This document shows, piece by piece, positions 1-7,445 of a stretch of DNA of 14,392 nt. The stretch covers positions 1 through 14,392 of the forward strand of contig JBCCGR010000072.1 of the NCBI GenBank assembly GCA_039029195.1, read 5' to 3'. The notes below the pieces were generated by a model. That model had not been told where the DNA came from. It made no database searches and was given only the letters and a program-made list of their open reading frames with translations. The position numbers and the translations under genes are program-made. The stretch is from JBCCGR01 sp039029195. GTDB taxonomy: Bacteria; Pseudomonadota; Alphaproteobacteria; Rhizobiales; Rhizobiaceae. Numbering within the stretch: position 1 is the first letter of the stretch; each line of letters begins with the position of its first letter.

Positions 1-269
1 AGTTTCAGAAGCTGCAGAACGGTTGCAACGGTGCCGATCTCATAGATCGCGCCGGGAGCGGGATCATTGTCGCTGGCGTTCTTTTGGGTGGCGAGCAGGA
101 TCTGCTTGTCCGCTCCCATCACCTCTTCCAGAGCCAGAATGGATTTTTCGCGTCCAACAAATAGCGGCACGATCATGTGTGGGAACACGACGATGTCGCG
201 CAACGGCAAAATCGGCAGAATAGCGCCCGATTGTGTCAGACCGATCTGGTTTGAATCGTCACTTGTCAT
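1..269 (-). CDS. lon: Lon ATP-dependent protease, N-terminal part (gene cut by window edge)
   Basis: The first about 89 residues of Lon are visible. Lon is a cytoplasmic homohexameric AAA+ serine protease that degrades misfolded and specific regulatory proteins. The visible part is the start of the substrate-binding N-terminal domain: after a short polar leader comes LPILPLRDIVVFPHMIVPL (about residues 19-37), the most recognisable Lon N-terminal motif, then VGREKSILALEEVM. The ATPase and protease domains lie beyond position 1, so intactness cannot be judged. The ATG at 269 is preceded by AAGGAA at good spacing. clpX lies immediately upstream in the same direction behind its own terminator, so lon probably uses its own promoter (see 449-476). 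The family call is secure from the N-terminal motif and the clpX neighbourhood. Confidence 0.96.
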   Translation of the reverse strand, partial: MTSDDSNQIGLTQSGAILPILPLRDIVVFPHMIVPLFVGREKSILALEEVMGADKQILLATQKNASDNDPAPGAIYEIGTVATVLQLLK

Positions 270-448
270 TTCAATTCCTTATTGAGTGCGCGTGCCCCGA
301 CACGAGTTGCCTCGCTCCAGGCGGCACCGAATCCTCATCATACCGGTCAGTTCGCTGCAAAGACAGTGGGCCGGAGGTTTGCCCGCAACCTTTTTGAATT
401 GAAGTTCACGAACCGTTTCCGCCCGCAACATGCTGACCGATTAGGCCT

Positions 449-476
449 ATGTGGTCTTCACATTCGGCACTTCAAG
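449..476 (-). promoter_or_regulatory. Possible heat-shock (RpoH-type) promoter of lon
   Basis: On the minus strand CTTGAA (471-476) is followed by CCACAT (449-454), 18 bases after the CTTG core. Alphaproteobacterial RpoH promoters have a CTTG -35 and a C-rich, A/T-ending -10 at about this spacing, and lon is a known heat-shock gene in the group. The -35 is good and the -10 only partial. It would give a leader of about 170 nt. The rest of the 270-562 gap shows nothing else I can name. Confidence 0.35.
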
Positions 477-562
477 AAGTGTTGGATCAGCTTTTTGAGA
501 ACATGGCGCTGATGTGGTGTTTACGCCGCTCCCCAATGGTCGGATTGGGCATGTGCTCAAAA

Positions 563-602
563 ATCAAAAAAGGCCGATGCAACGCGTGTCACATCGGCCT
601 TT
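563..602 (-). terminator. Rho-independent terminator after clpX
   Basis: Read on the minus strand, an 11-bp perfect stem AAAGGCCGATG / CATCGGCCTTT (592-602 and 569-579) encloses a 12-nt loop and runs into a T-rich tract (TTTTTTGATTTTT). It starts 25 bases past the clpX stop, so it ends clpX transcription and separates it from lon. The stem's A/T flank makes it partly bidirectional, but no plus-strand gene uses it. Confidence 0.9.
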
Positions 603-627
603 GATTTGTAACGCTGGAGGGAAGCGA

Positions 628-1899
628 TCAGGCGCTTTCGGCGCTCGAGGCTTCTTCCTTGTCCGAATAGATGTAAAGCGGGCGAGCGTTGCCACTGACC
701 ACTTCTTCAGAGATCACCACTTCGCGGACACCGTCAAGCGAAGGCAGCTCGAACATGGTGTCGAGCAGGATCGATTCCAGAATGGATCGCAGTCCGCGCG
801 CACCGGTTTTGCGTTCAATCGCCTTGCGGGCGATCGCCAACAGCGCGTCCTCGTGGAAGGACAGTTCCACACTCTCCATCTCAAACAGTCGTTGATACTG
901 CTTCACAAGCGCGTTTTTGGGCTCGCTTAGGATCTGAACGAGAGCTGCCTCGTCAAGGTCCTCTAAGGTGGCAAGCACAGGAACGCGGCCAACAAATTCA
1001 GGGATCAACCCAAATTTCAGCAGATCTTCTGGTTCAAGCTGGCGGAAGAGTTCACCGGTCTTGCGATCCTCCGGTGAGGCGACATTCGCCCCGAAACCAA
1101 TTGAGGTCGCACGTCCACGATCGGAAATGATCTTGTCGAGACCTGCAAAGGCACCACCGCAGATAAAGAGAATGTTGGTGGTGTCGACCTGCAAAAACTC
1201 CTGCTGCGGATGTTTGCGACCACCCTGCGGCGGCACGCTGGCAACCGTGCCTTCCATGATTTTCAGCAAGGCCTGTTGCACACCTTCGCCAGAAACATCG
1301 CGAGTGATCGATGGGTTGTCCGCCTTACGGGAAATCTTGTCGACTTCATCGATGTAGACGATGCCGCGCTGCGCCCGCTCCACATTGTAGTCGGCCGACT
1401 GCAACAGCTTCAAAATGATGTTCTCGACATCTTCCCCCACATAACCGGCTTCAGTCAGTGTGGTTGCGTCGGCCATTGTGAACGGCACATCGAGAATGCG
1501 CGCAAGCGTTTGCGCCAGCAGAGTTTTGCCGCAACCTGTGGGGCCAATCAGCATAATGTTGGACTTTGCCAGTTCCACATCACCATTCTTGGCCGCATGA
1601 TTGAGGCGCTTGTAGTGATTGTGCACAGCTACCGACAAAACGCGTTTGGCGTGGGGCTGGCCAATCACATAATCATCCAACACATCCAGAATTTCCTGGG
1701 GTGTGGGTGTACCATCCTGCGATTTGACAAGAGAGGTTTTGTTCTCTTCGCGGATAATGTCCATGCACAGTTCGACGCATTCATCACAGATAAACACCGT
1801 CGGACCGGCAATCAGCTTTCGCACCTCATGCTGGCTCTTGCCGCAGAACGAACAGTAAAGCGTGTTCTTGGAATCGCCGCCGCTGGAAACTTTGCTCAT
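628..1899 (-). CDS. clpX: ATP-dependent Clp protease ATP-binding subunit ClpX
   Basis: ClpX is the hexameric AAA+ unfoldase that recognises tagged substrates and feeds them to ClpP in the cytoplasm. All expected parts are present in 423 residues, about the same as the E. coli protein. The N-terminal zinc-binding domain has C16/C19 and C38/C41. Walker A is GPTGCGKT (119-126), the GYVG pore loop is at 152-155 and Walker B IVYIDE ends at E185. The RKH pore loop is at 228-230, the IGF loop for docking ClpP at 267-269 and the sensor-2 motif GARGLR at 366-371. The acidic, serine-rich tail (KEEASSAESA) is typical of rhizobial forms. The ATG at 1899 has AGGAAA upstream. clpP lies 315 bases upstream in the same direction and lon downstream; clpX is probably separately expressed, given hairpins after clpP and the long gap. 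Confidence 0.99.
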   Translation of the reverse strand: MSKVSSGGDSKNTLYCSFCGKSQHEVRKLIAGPTVFICDECVELCMDIIREENKTSLVKSQDGTPTPQEILDVLDDYVIGQPHAKRVLSVAVHNHYKRLNHAAKNGDVELAKSNIMLIGPTGCGKTLLAQTLARILDVPFTMADATTLTEAGYVGEDVENIILKLLQSADYNVERAQRGIVYIDEVDKISRKADNPSITRDVSGEGVQQALLKIMEGTVASVPPQGGRKHPQQEFLQVDTTNILFICGGAFAGLDKIISDRGRATSIGFGANVASPEDRKTGELFRQLEPEDLLKFGLIPEFVGRVPVLATLEDLDEAALVQILSEPKNALVKQYQRLFEMESVELSFHEDALLAIARKAIERKTGARGLRSILESILLDTMFELPSLDGVREVVISEEVVSGNARPLYIYSDKEEASSAESA

Positions 1900-2137
1900 A
1901 TATATTTTCCTGCTGCAAAGGGAACGTCCCCCTGCTTCCGGTTCACATGGACCACGCGAAACTCAAACGTGACCATGGTGTTTTGAAAGAAGTGTGCGGA
2001 AATTCCCGCTCCTTCTTACCCCATTCAAACGACGGAAAATGACACGCAACCGCCGGTGAAACCATAAGCTAAGCCTAGTTAAATCAATATACGCTTAACA
2101 ACGCTCAACATCATCACACGATTCAATGAGAATGCAA

Positions 2138-2158
2138 AATTGGGAAAGTCTCCCAATT
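2138..2158 (-). terminator. Probable terminator after clpP
   Basis: An 8-bp perfect inverted repeat AATTGGGA / TCCCAATT with a 5-nt loop. On the minus strand it is followed by a short T run (AATTTTGC). It lies 57 bases past the clpP stop and before clpX, so attenuation or termination between clpP and clpX is likely. The T tract is short, so efficiency is uncertain. The remaining clpP-clpX gap (1900-2137) is AT-rich and probably carries the clpX promoter, but I cannot pick convincing -35/-10 elements. Confidence 0.5.
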
Positions 2159-2190
2159 CCGGCCACTGAGCCGTTTCATTTGGACCAATT

Positions 2191-2206
2191 CGTTCCGTAC
2201 GGAACG
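2191..2206. repeat. 16-bp perfect palindrome just downstream of clpP
   Basis: CGTTCCGTACGGAACG reads the same on both strands. It starts 8 bases past the clpP stop codon. In RNA it would form a 6-bp GC-rich hairpin with a GTAC loop. No T run follows, so it may protect the mRNA 3' end, help the weaker hairpin further on, or be a protein-binding site. Which of these cannot be told from sequence. Confidence 0.6.
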
Positions 2207-2214
2207 TGAACTGA

Positions 2215-2850
2215 TCAGCCTTCTTCCTCTTCCGCTTCCATGTCGGTTCGTGTCGTTATCACCTTGTCGATGATCCCGAAGTCACGTGCTTCTTCTGCCG
2301 TCATGAAATGATCGCGATCAAGGGTCTGCTCAATCACATCATAATCCTGACCGGTGTGTTTGACATAGATGTCATTCAGACGCTTCTTCGTCTTGATGAT
2401 ATCCTGCGCGTGGCGCTCAATGTCCGATGCCTGCCCCTGAAAACCGCCAGATGGCTGGTGCAGCATGACGCGGGAATTGGGGAGCGCAAACCGCAAATCT
2501 TTCTCGCCAGCCGTTAGCAAAAGAGACCCCGCAGAAGCCGCCTGCCCCAGGCAAAGCGTTGCTACAGCCGGTTTTACAAACTGCATCGTGTCATAGATCG
2601 CAAGGCCTGACGTCACCACGCCGCCCGGTGAATTGATGTAGATTGCGATTTCTTTTTTGGGATTGTCGGCTTCAAGAAACAGCAATTGCGCGCTGATAAG
2701 GGTTGCCATCCCATCCTCGATCGGCCCTGTGATGAAGATGATCCGTTCCTTCAACAGACGGGAGAAGATGTCGTAGGCGCGTTCACCCCGGTTCGTCTGC
2801 TCAACCACCATCGGCACGAGATTCATATAGGTTTCGATTGGATCCTTCAT
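2215..2850 (-). CDS. clpP: ATP-dependent Clp protease proteolytic subunit ClpP
   Basis: ClpP is the self-compartmentalised serine peptidase that forms the tetradecameric chamber of ClpXP and ClpAP. The 211-residue protein carries the full triad: Ser106 in GQAASAGS (102-109), His131 in MLHQPSGG and Asp180 in DRDHFMTAEEA. The register matches E. coli Ser97/His122/Asp171 with a constant offset of 9. INSPGGVVTSG (72-82) is the conserved oxyanion and substrate strand. The MKDP start at 2850 agrees with rhizobial ClpP1 N-termini. The Glu-rich tail EAEEEEG is ordinary for the group. clpX lies downstream on the same strand. Confidence 0.99.
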   Translation of the reverse strand: MKDPIETYMNLVPMVVEQTNRGERAYDIFSRLLKERIIFITGPIEDGMATLISAQLLFLEADNPKKEIAIYINSPGGVVTSGLAIYDTMQFVKPAVATLCLGQAASAGSLLLTAGEKDLRFALPNSRVMLHQPSGGFQGQASDIERHAQDIIKTKKRLNDIYVKHTGQDYDVIEQTLDRDHFMTAEEARDFGIIDKVITTRTDMEAEEEEG

Positions 2851-2948
2851 CAGGGGCCTTTCTGGTTCGGCTATTCGATTTTTCTTGGAAAGACCGGCGC
2901 GACTGAGGACGCTGCACCGAAGCTCGCGAATCTTTGTGAGTTATCTAA

Positions 2949-2977
2949 CAATAGGAAATGTATCTGCCCGGTTAAAG
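2949..2977 (-). promoter_or_regulatory. Possible heat-shock (RpoH-type) promoter of clpP
   Basis: On the minus strand CTTT (2974-2977), an imperfect CTTG -35, is followed after 18 bases by CCTATTG (2949-2955). This fits the alphaproteobacterial heat-shock -10 CYTATNT at six of seven positions. The spacing equals that of the lon candidate. The leader would be about 100 nt. clpP is a known heat-shock gene, but the weak -35 keeps this tentative. Confidence 0.4.
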
Positions 2978-3017
2978 AGGTAGGATAATTTCCTGCTTTC
3001 ACATGATCCGGCGAACT

Positions 3018-4442
3018 TCAGTTCTGCCTCAGATGGCCGATTGAATTGGCGTAATAGCGCAGCAGCAGCGTCTCGTCGGGGTTGGCCCTATATCGTCCAT
3101 CCTCCTGCGTGATCAATTGACGCAAAATGAGAATGCGCAGGCCGGCGGTTATAGCATAGTCGAGGTCCTGGCGCGGTATGTGCACATGGGCGCCAGCAGC
3201 TTCAAGTTCAGCAATCAGGGCGCTGGTTTTGGCCTTGAGTTGCAGCTCATCAAGGCCATCATCATCTGGCGTGATGGTGTCCACAGAAACGCCCTCCAGC
3301 AAGATGGAAGCGATCAATGACACGGGTAGGACTGGAATAGCCACGCCGATCTGCGCCATCAGTTCCACGCCCAGATCGTTGATATCACTTTCTACTATCT
3401 TTTCTTTATCTTGTTTGTTTTTGCTCAACCATTCTTTCAACGATATTGGAGACCCGAAACTGACACAGGCATAGCCGTATCGATAGAGTTTGCCTCGAAC
3501 ACGCCTTGCGATCATGCGCCCTATGAAAGCGAGTGATTTCGAGATGGAAACACGAAACGCCCGTCCGTCGATCTCCGCCTGGGCAGGTCCCGTTAGAATT
3601 CGGTCCTCAATCACCCTGTCATAGTTTAGGCCAACCGGCACAAACACGATGTCCTTGTCTGTGTCGGGATTGAAGTCGCTCACCATATAGCTGAGCAGTC
3701 CGAGTTTTGGCGGCCGCAACAGACCGTCGCGGGTGAGCCCGCCTTCCGGAAACACGGCCTGAGTGACACCAAACCGGGTCGCCATGCGCACGTAGCGCGA
3801 CAGAACTTTGCGATAGAGCGCATTTCTGGAGTTTCGCCTGATGAAGTAGGCGCCCATGGATCGAATGAGGTTCTCCAGCAGGAAAACCCGCGCCCATTCG
3901 CCCACGGCGTAAGACAATGAAGCGCTGGTGGAGGCCAGATACGTTACCAAAACATAGTCCATGTTGGACCGGTGGTTCATGACAAAAACCACCGTCGCGT
4001 CCTTGCCAACAGCCGCAATCTTGTCCTCATCCGCATAGCCAAGCCGCACACGATAGACAAAGTGCGAAAGCCAGCGGGCAATGCGCGTTACAATGGCAAA
4101 GTAGGCATAAGCGCTGAACGCAGGAACAATCTCGCGCGCGTAAGTTTCAGCCTTGTTCATGGCTTCAGCGCGCGAAATCCCTTCTTCTTCCGCATGTGCT
4201 TCAACGGCGGATACAACATCTGCATCATAAAGAAGTTGATCAACCAGGGTCTGGCGCCGGGTCAATTTGATGGGCTGGATGGAAAGCTTCAACCGGGTGT
4301 TGAGCTGATCGATTGCCCTGTTTACGCGCCGCCGTAGAAACCAGCGCACGCCGGGAGCAAACACGAACTGAACGAACCCAAGTGCGGCGAAGATCGCCAG
4401 GATCGAGAACAGCCAGAATGGCAGCGGCACAATATCGTTCAT
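3018..4442 (-). CDS. Glycerol-3-phosphate acyltransferase-like (PlsB/DHAPAT family) membrane protein
   Basis: Likely transfers a fatty acyl group to position 1 of glycerol-3-phosphate, or a related acceptor, at the start of phospholipid synthesis. Four acyltransferase blocks appear in order: NHRSNMD with catalytic His157 and Asp162 (HX4D); GAYFIRR at 197-203; FPEGGLTRDG at 231-240, the glycerophosphate-binding block; and VPVGLNYDRV at 268-277. The HRSxMDY context and the IRR and GGLTRDG forms are those of the PlsB/GPAT branch rather than PlsC. Residues about 6-28 form one hydrophobic N-terminal segment followed by RRR, a membrane anchor. At 474 residues it is much shorter than E. coli PlsB (about 800), lacking the long extra regions. 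The C-terminal about 150 residues match nothing I recognise. The exact acceptor is unproven. It is followed by clpP with no clear functional link. Confidence 0.8.
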   Translation of the reverse strand: MNDIVPLPFWLFSILAIFAALGFVQFVFAPGVRWFLRRRVNRAIDQLNTRLKLSIQPIKLTRRQTLVDQLLYDADVVSAVEAHAEEEGISRAEAMNKAETYAREIVPAFSAYAYFAIVTRIARWLSHFVYRVRLGYADEDKIAAVGKDATVVFVMNHRSNMDYVLVTYLASTSASLSYAVGEWARVFLLENLIRSMGAYFIRRNSRNALYRKVLSRYVRMATRFGVTQAVFPEGGLTRDGLLRPPKLGLLSYMVSDFNPDTDKDIVFVPVGLNYDRVIEDRILTGPAQAEIDGRAFRVSISKSLAFIGRMIARRVRGKLYRYGYACVSFGSPISLKEWLSKNKQDKEKIVESDINDLGVELMAQIGVAIPVLPVSLIASILLEGVSVDTITPDDDGLDELQLKAKTSALIAELEAAGAHVHIPRQDLDYAITAGLRILILRQLITQEDGRYRANPDETLLLRYYANSIGHLRQN

Positions 4443-4543
4443 GCGTGCACGCCCGGATCGCGGTGCATGCAGCTTTTGCCGATCGATACCGTGCTGGCGT
4501 CAAACAATATCGCTGTTCTCAGTTTTGGATCCTCCAAGACGGA

Positions 4544-4572
4544 AGCATTGCGGTCTGGATGTCTCTTGTCAA
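4544..4572 (-). promoter_or_regulatory. Possible sigma-70-type promoter of the acyltransferase gene
   Basis: On the minus strand a perfect TTGACA (4567-4572) is followed, 17 bases on, by AATGCT (4544-4549), a weak -10. It lies in the 172-base gap between azlD and the acyltransferase gene and would give a leader of about 95 nt. The gap holds nothing else I can identify. Confidence 0.3.
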
Positions 4573-4614
4573 AGACCGCATGATTTTTGGATGCTCTGCC
4601 GGACATTCGACCGC

Positions 4615-4962
4615 CTAGATCATTGCGCCTCCACTCAGCAACAAGATCTCCGCTGTGACTATTCCATAGATCGGTCGCCTTCCGGCGGACAGGAATACGA
4701 AAAATCCAATGGCCGCTGAACCGGCCCTCAACCAGACGGGCAGATCCGCCAGATTGCCAGTTGGGAACAGGATCAAGCGAGCGATCACAGCCGCAACGAG
4801 AGCCGTCGCCAGGGCGCGGATGAAGACCAAAATTTCGGACTCTTCGTCGATTGAGCCGCTGAACCAAACCCCAGCCCAGCGCCACATCTCCGTGGGCAAC
4901 CAGCCAGCCAATAGAATAAAGAGATAGGGCCACCAGGCGGCATCTATGGAGGCGTATGTCAT
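4615..4962 (-). CDS. azlD: AzlD family branched-chain amino acid transport subunit
   Basis: Small partner of AzlC; the pair makes an inner-membrane exporter of branched-chain amino acids and analogues (established for AzlCD/YgaZH). The 115-residue protein is almost all hydrophobic, with about three to four membrane segments (roughly 10-30, 46-68, 77-93 and 97-113). Its opening WWPYLFILLAGWLPTEMWRW is typical of the alphaproteobacterial AzlD group. The start is fixed by an ATGA overlap with the azlC stop (4959-4962), so the longer upstream reading frame is not used. It is translationally coupled to azlC. The transported substrate here is inferred only from the family. Confidence 0.85.
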   Translation of the reverse strand: MTYASIDAAWWPYLFILLAGWLPTEMWRWAGVWFSGSIDEESEILVFIRALATALVAAVIARLILFPTGNLADLPVWLRAGSAAIGFFVFLSAGRRPIYGIVTAEILLLSGGAMI

Positions 4963-5678
4963 CCAGCGTCCCCTCGCCTTTGCAGGAAGCGGTGCAGACC
5001 ATAGGCAAGCGCGCCTCCCAAAACTCCAGCAATCAGCACATCGGCTTCGGGCCAAATGAGATGAAACAATGGACCAAGCACCAAACCCATCACCATGGCG
5101 TAGTGCTCCGCCCGCACCCTGGCGGAAGCCCAAAGCGATGTTAGAAAATAAATTGGTGTCAGGAAAAACAGCGCGCCTGAAATAAGTGGCGGCATAGTGG
5201 CCGCAAGCAGATAGACGGTGACAGCGACAAGCGTACAGCCGCCGCTGAGGGCCAGTCCCAATCCTGCGAACCAGGCCACTCGCATGTCTCTTGGAATATC
5301 GCGCAGCCGCGCCATAGCCACGACCCAGGCGGTTACGGCGACAAAATGGGACACGAGGAAAAGCACAGTGCGCGGTGTTTTCTCGGCGCGCATTTCAGGC
5401 ATGAGCGCCATCACCATGGGCATCATCCTCACGGATGCCAATGCCACCGCAGCTGCAACAACAAGGATCGATGCACCCGACACCATGCCGTCGACCAGCA
5501 GCACGTGTGATGGTAATGCCCAAATGAGGGGCACCATGAATGCGGTTTCAGCCAACGATAGCCCGACTTCGCGCGCGAAACCGGCAAATCCGACAAAAGC
5601 CGCCAAAAGCACAAGCGCCGGAAGGCTGAATATTCCCATCAAGCCTTTGCAGAACCAATGAAATCTGGAGTCTATCAC
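4959..5678 (-). CDS. azlC: AzlC family branched-chain amino acid permease
   Basis: Large subunit of the AzlCD exporter. The up to 239-residue protein has about six to seven membrane segments and the AzlC signature near the N-terminus (FVGFAGFAREVGLSLAE) and ASVRMMPM around residues 81-88. The start is uncertain. The full frame opens with a GTG at 5678 that has no ribosome site. An internal ATG at 5639 (MGIFSLPA) has AAAGG four bases upstream and still keeps the first membrane segment, so it may be the real start. It lies 42 bases after the amidase stop and overlaps azlD by 4 bases, giving an amidase-azlC-azlD transcription unit. A plain transporter role is sure; the substrate is inferred. Confidence 0.85.
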   Translation of the reverse strand: MIDSRFHWFCKGLMGIFSLPALVLLAAFVGFAGFAREVGLSLAETAFMVPLIWALPSHVLLVDGMVSGASILVVAAAVALASVRMMPMVMALMPEMRAEKTPRTVLFLVSHFVAVTAWVVAMARLRDIPRDMRVAWFAGLGLALSGGCTLVAVTVYLLAATMPPLISGALFFLTPIYFLTSLWASARVRAEHYAMVMGLVLGPLFHLIWPEADVLIAGVLGGALAYGLHRFLQRRGDAG

Positions 5679-5720
5679 GATGGTCTGGCTTTTGGTTTGG
5701 ATCGTCCGATACGGAATCCT

Positions 5721-7136
5721 CTACTCCCGACCAAACAGTTGCTCAGCCATAATCCCCGTCCGCTCTTCAATTGCTTCACAGGCATCAAGGATAAGGTCTT
5801 CGCGCCAACGTCGGCCGACAATCTGCACCCCCACAGGCAAGCCATCATTGTAGTTCGCAGGTATGTTGCCGGCTGGCAGGCCCATATAGTTCATCGCGAT
5901 GCAATGGAACCCTGCCTGCAATACCTCTTTAGCCCCTTCAATCCCTTGAGCATCTCGGTCCCATTGATATGTTGGGGTGGGAAGAAGTGGTGTCAGAACC
6001 AGTGGATATTTTTCCTGGAACAGTTGCCATTCGCGAATGTAGTGCGAGCGCTGGGCAAAGCCCTTGAGGAGGTCGAGGCCTTCCAGAGGAGGCGTGAGCG
6101 CATAGTAGCTCTCAAAGATGCTCTTCAGCGTGTCGCTGCCGACGGCGCGAATATCATTGCCAAGCATCGCTTCAACTTCGCCAAACAGCGTGCGGCCTGC
6201 CGCATCTGCAATTTCGCGCACCAGTGGCGGTTCTATTTCTTCAACCCCGTAGCCTGCGTCTTCAAGTGACTTTCGGGCGTGATCGAGTGCCTTTTCGACC
6301 GCCGGATGCATGTCGAATTCGAAGCTGTTTTTAGTGAACGCGACCTTGATTGGCCCGTCCATTTCAGGTCCTTCCCACGGCATCGGAACCTGCCAGGGAT
6401 CGTGAGGGTCGTATGCAATGAGTGATTGCATTCCCAGACGGACATCCTTGACCTCGCGGGCAATAATTCCCTGCACAGAAGTCAGTTGCGCAAAAAGTCC
6501 ACGTTCTGACGTAGCAGACGGATTGTAGGCAGGCACCCGCCCCAAACCGGGCTTAACGGTCGCAGCGCCGGTTGCCGCTGCAGGATACCGCAACGAACCG
6601 CCAATATCATTGCCATGGGCAAGCGATCCCATTCCTGACATGACGGCACTGGAAGCACCGCCTGACGACCCACCGGACGAAGCCCAGTCGTTCCAGGGAT
6701 TGAATGTTCGACCATGCAGTTCATTGGTCGTGGTCGCCCGAAACGAAAATTCGGGCGTGTTGGTGCGACCGATCACGATGGCGCCCGCCTTCTTCAGGTT
6801 CGTGACCACCGGAGAATCAGCCGGAGCAATCACGCCTTTCAGGGCCGCTACCCCATTGGGAGTCGCCCTCCCCGCCTGATCGATGTTTTCCTTTATGGTG
6901 ACCGGAACACCGTGCAGCGGCCCAATTGGACCGGATTTTTGCAACACCCAGTCGTGAGCTTTGGCTTCGGCAAGCGCACTTTCCGACAAATCATCGACAA
7001 CGGCATTCAAATCGCCGTTCTTCGAGGCCATGCGTTCAACGCTCGATGAGACCACCTCCACGCAGGAGACTTCGCCTTTTGCGATTGCATTTGCCTGATC
7101 GCAGGCGCTCCATTGCCAGATAGGCTTGTCGTTCAT
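5721..7136 (-). CDS. Amidase signature-family amidohydrolase
   Basis: Hydrolyses a carboxylic amide to acid plus ammonia through a Ser-cisSer-Lys triad. The triad is visible: Lys82 in VTIKENIDQAG, cis-Ser157 in ASSGGSSGGAS (152-162) and nucleophile Ser181 in GNDIGGSLRYPA. The 24-residue Ser-Ser distance is as in fatty-acid amide hydrolase. The 471-residue length is normal. The C-terminal YMGLPAGNIPANYNDGLPVGVQIVG block is also typical. It is unlikely to be GatA: no gatB or gatC is near and the context is a transporter operon. The ATG at 7136 (MNDKPIWQWS) fits the family N-terminus; a GTG at 7190 in frame adds an untypical leader. Neither has a strong ribosome site. The substrate is unknown; coupling to azlCD hints at amino-acid amides. 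Confidence 0.88.
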   Translation of the reverse strand: MNDKPIWQWSACDQANAIAKGEVSCVEVVSSSVERMASKNGDLNAVVDDLSESALAEAKAHDWVLQKSGPIGPLHGVPVTIKENIDQAGRATPNGVAALKGVIAPADSPVVTNLKKAGAIVIGRTNTPEFSFRATTTNELHGRTFNPWNDWASSGGSSGGASSAVMSGMGSLAHGNDIGGSLRYPAAATGAATVKPGLGRVPAYNPSATSERGLFAQLTSVQGIIAREVKDVRLGMQSLIAYDPHDPWQVPMPWEGPEMDGPIKVAFTKNSFEFDMHPAVEKALDHARKSLEDAGYGVEEIEPPLVREIADAAGRTLFGEVEAMLGNDIRAVGSDTLKSIFESYYALTPPLEGLDLLKGFAQRSHYIREWQLFQEKYPLVLTPLLPTPTYQWDRDAQGIEGAKEVLQAGFHCIAMNYMGLPAGNIPANYNDGLPVGVQIVGRRWREDLILDACEAIEERTGIMAEQLFGRE

Positions 7137-7274
7137 TTTGGAATGTCCATGTTGGGTGATGCTGTCCGCAACGTGACACCAATAAACCACGCCCGCAATA
7201 TCTGGACAGGCTGCAATGGGCGGCGTATAGAGCGCGGACGCGATTTAGCTTCATCGGAAGCAACAACGCGTTGT

Positions 7275-7350
<76 letters not shown>

Positions 7351-7394
7351 ATAAAATCAAAGACATGCGGGAAAGCTGAGAAGAACGGATTGGG

Positions 7395-7434
7395 AACGTG
7401 CGACTTTGTGCGACATTCTAAAAAGTCGCACGTT
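7395..7434. repeat. 13-bp inverted repeat between tRNA-Lys and integrase stop
   Basis: Perfect arms AACGTGCGACTTT (7395-7407) and AAAGTCGCACGTT (7422-7434) enclose a 14-nt loop. The loop itself opens with another GTGCGAC, so this heptamer occurs three times, twice in direct and once in inverse orientation. It lies 11 bases past the integrase stop and 45 bases from the tRNA. It could end int transcription, though the T run after the stem is poor, or hold integrase core or arm sites next to attL. Confidence 0.7.
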
Positions 7435-7445
7435 GCAGCTTTGTT

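Noticed and set aside
1210..1986. Long plus-strand open frame (258 codons) opposite clpX
   Set aside because: It is a shadow of the conserved clpX reading frame, has no recognisable domain, and clpX is beyond doubt.
4439..5133. Extended minus-strand frames over azlD and the gap to the acyltransferase gene
   Set aside because: The azlD start is set by the ATGA overlap with azlC and the family N-terminus; the other long frame has no family features and overlaps real genes out of frame.
7249..7262. Small hairpin GCTTC / GAAGC before tRNA-Lys
   Set aside because: Five base pairs only, no T run, and no sign of function beyond chance.
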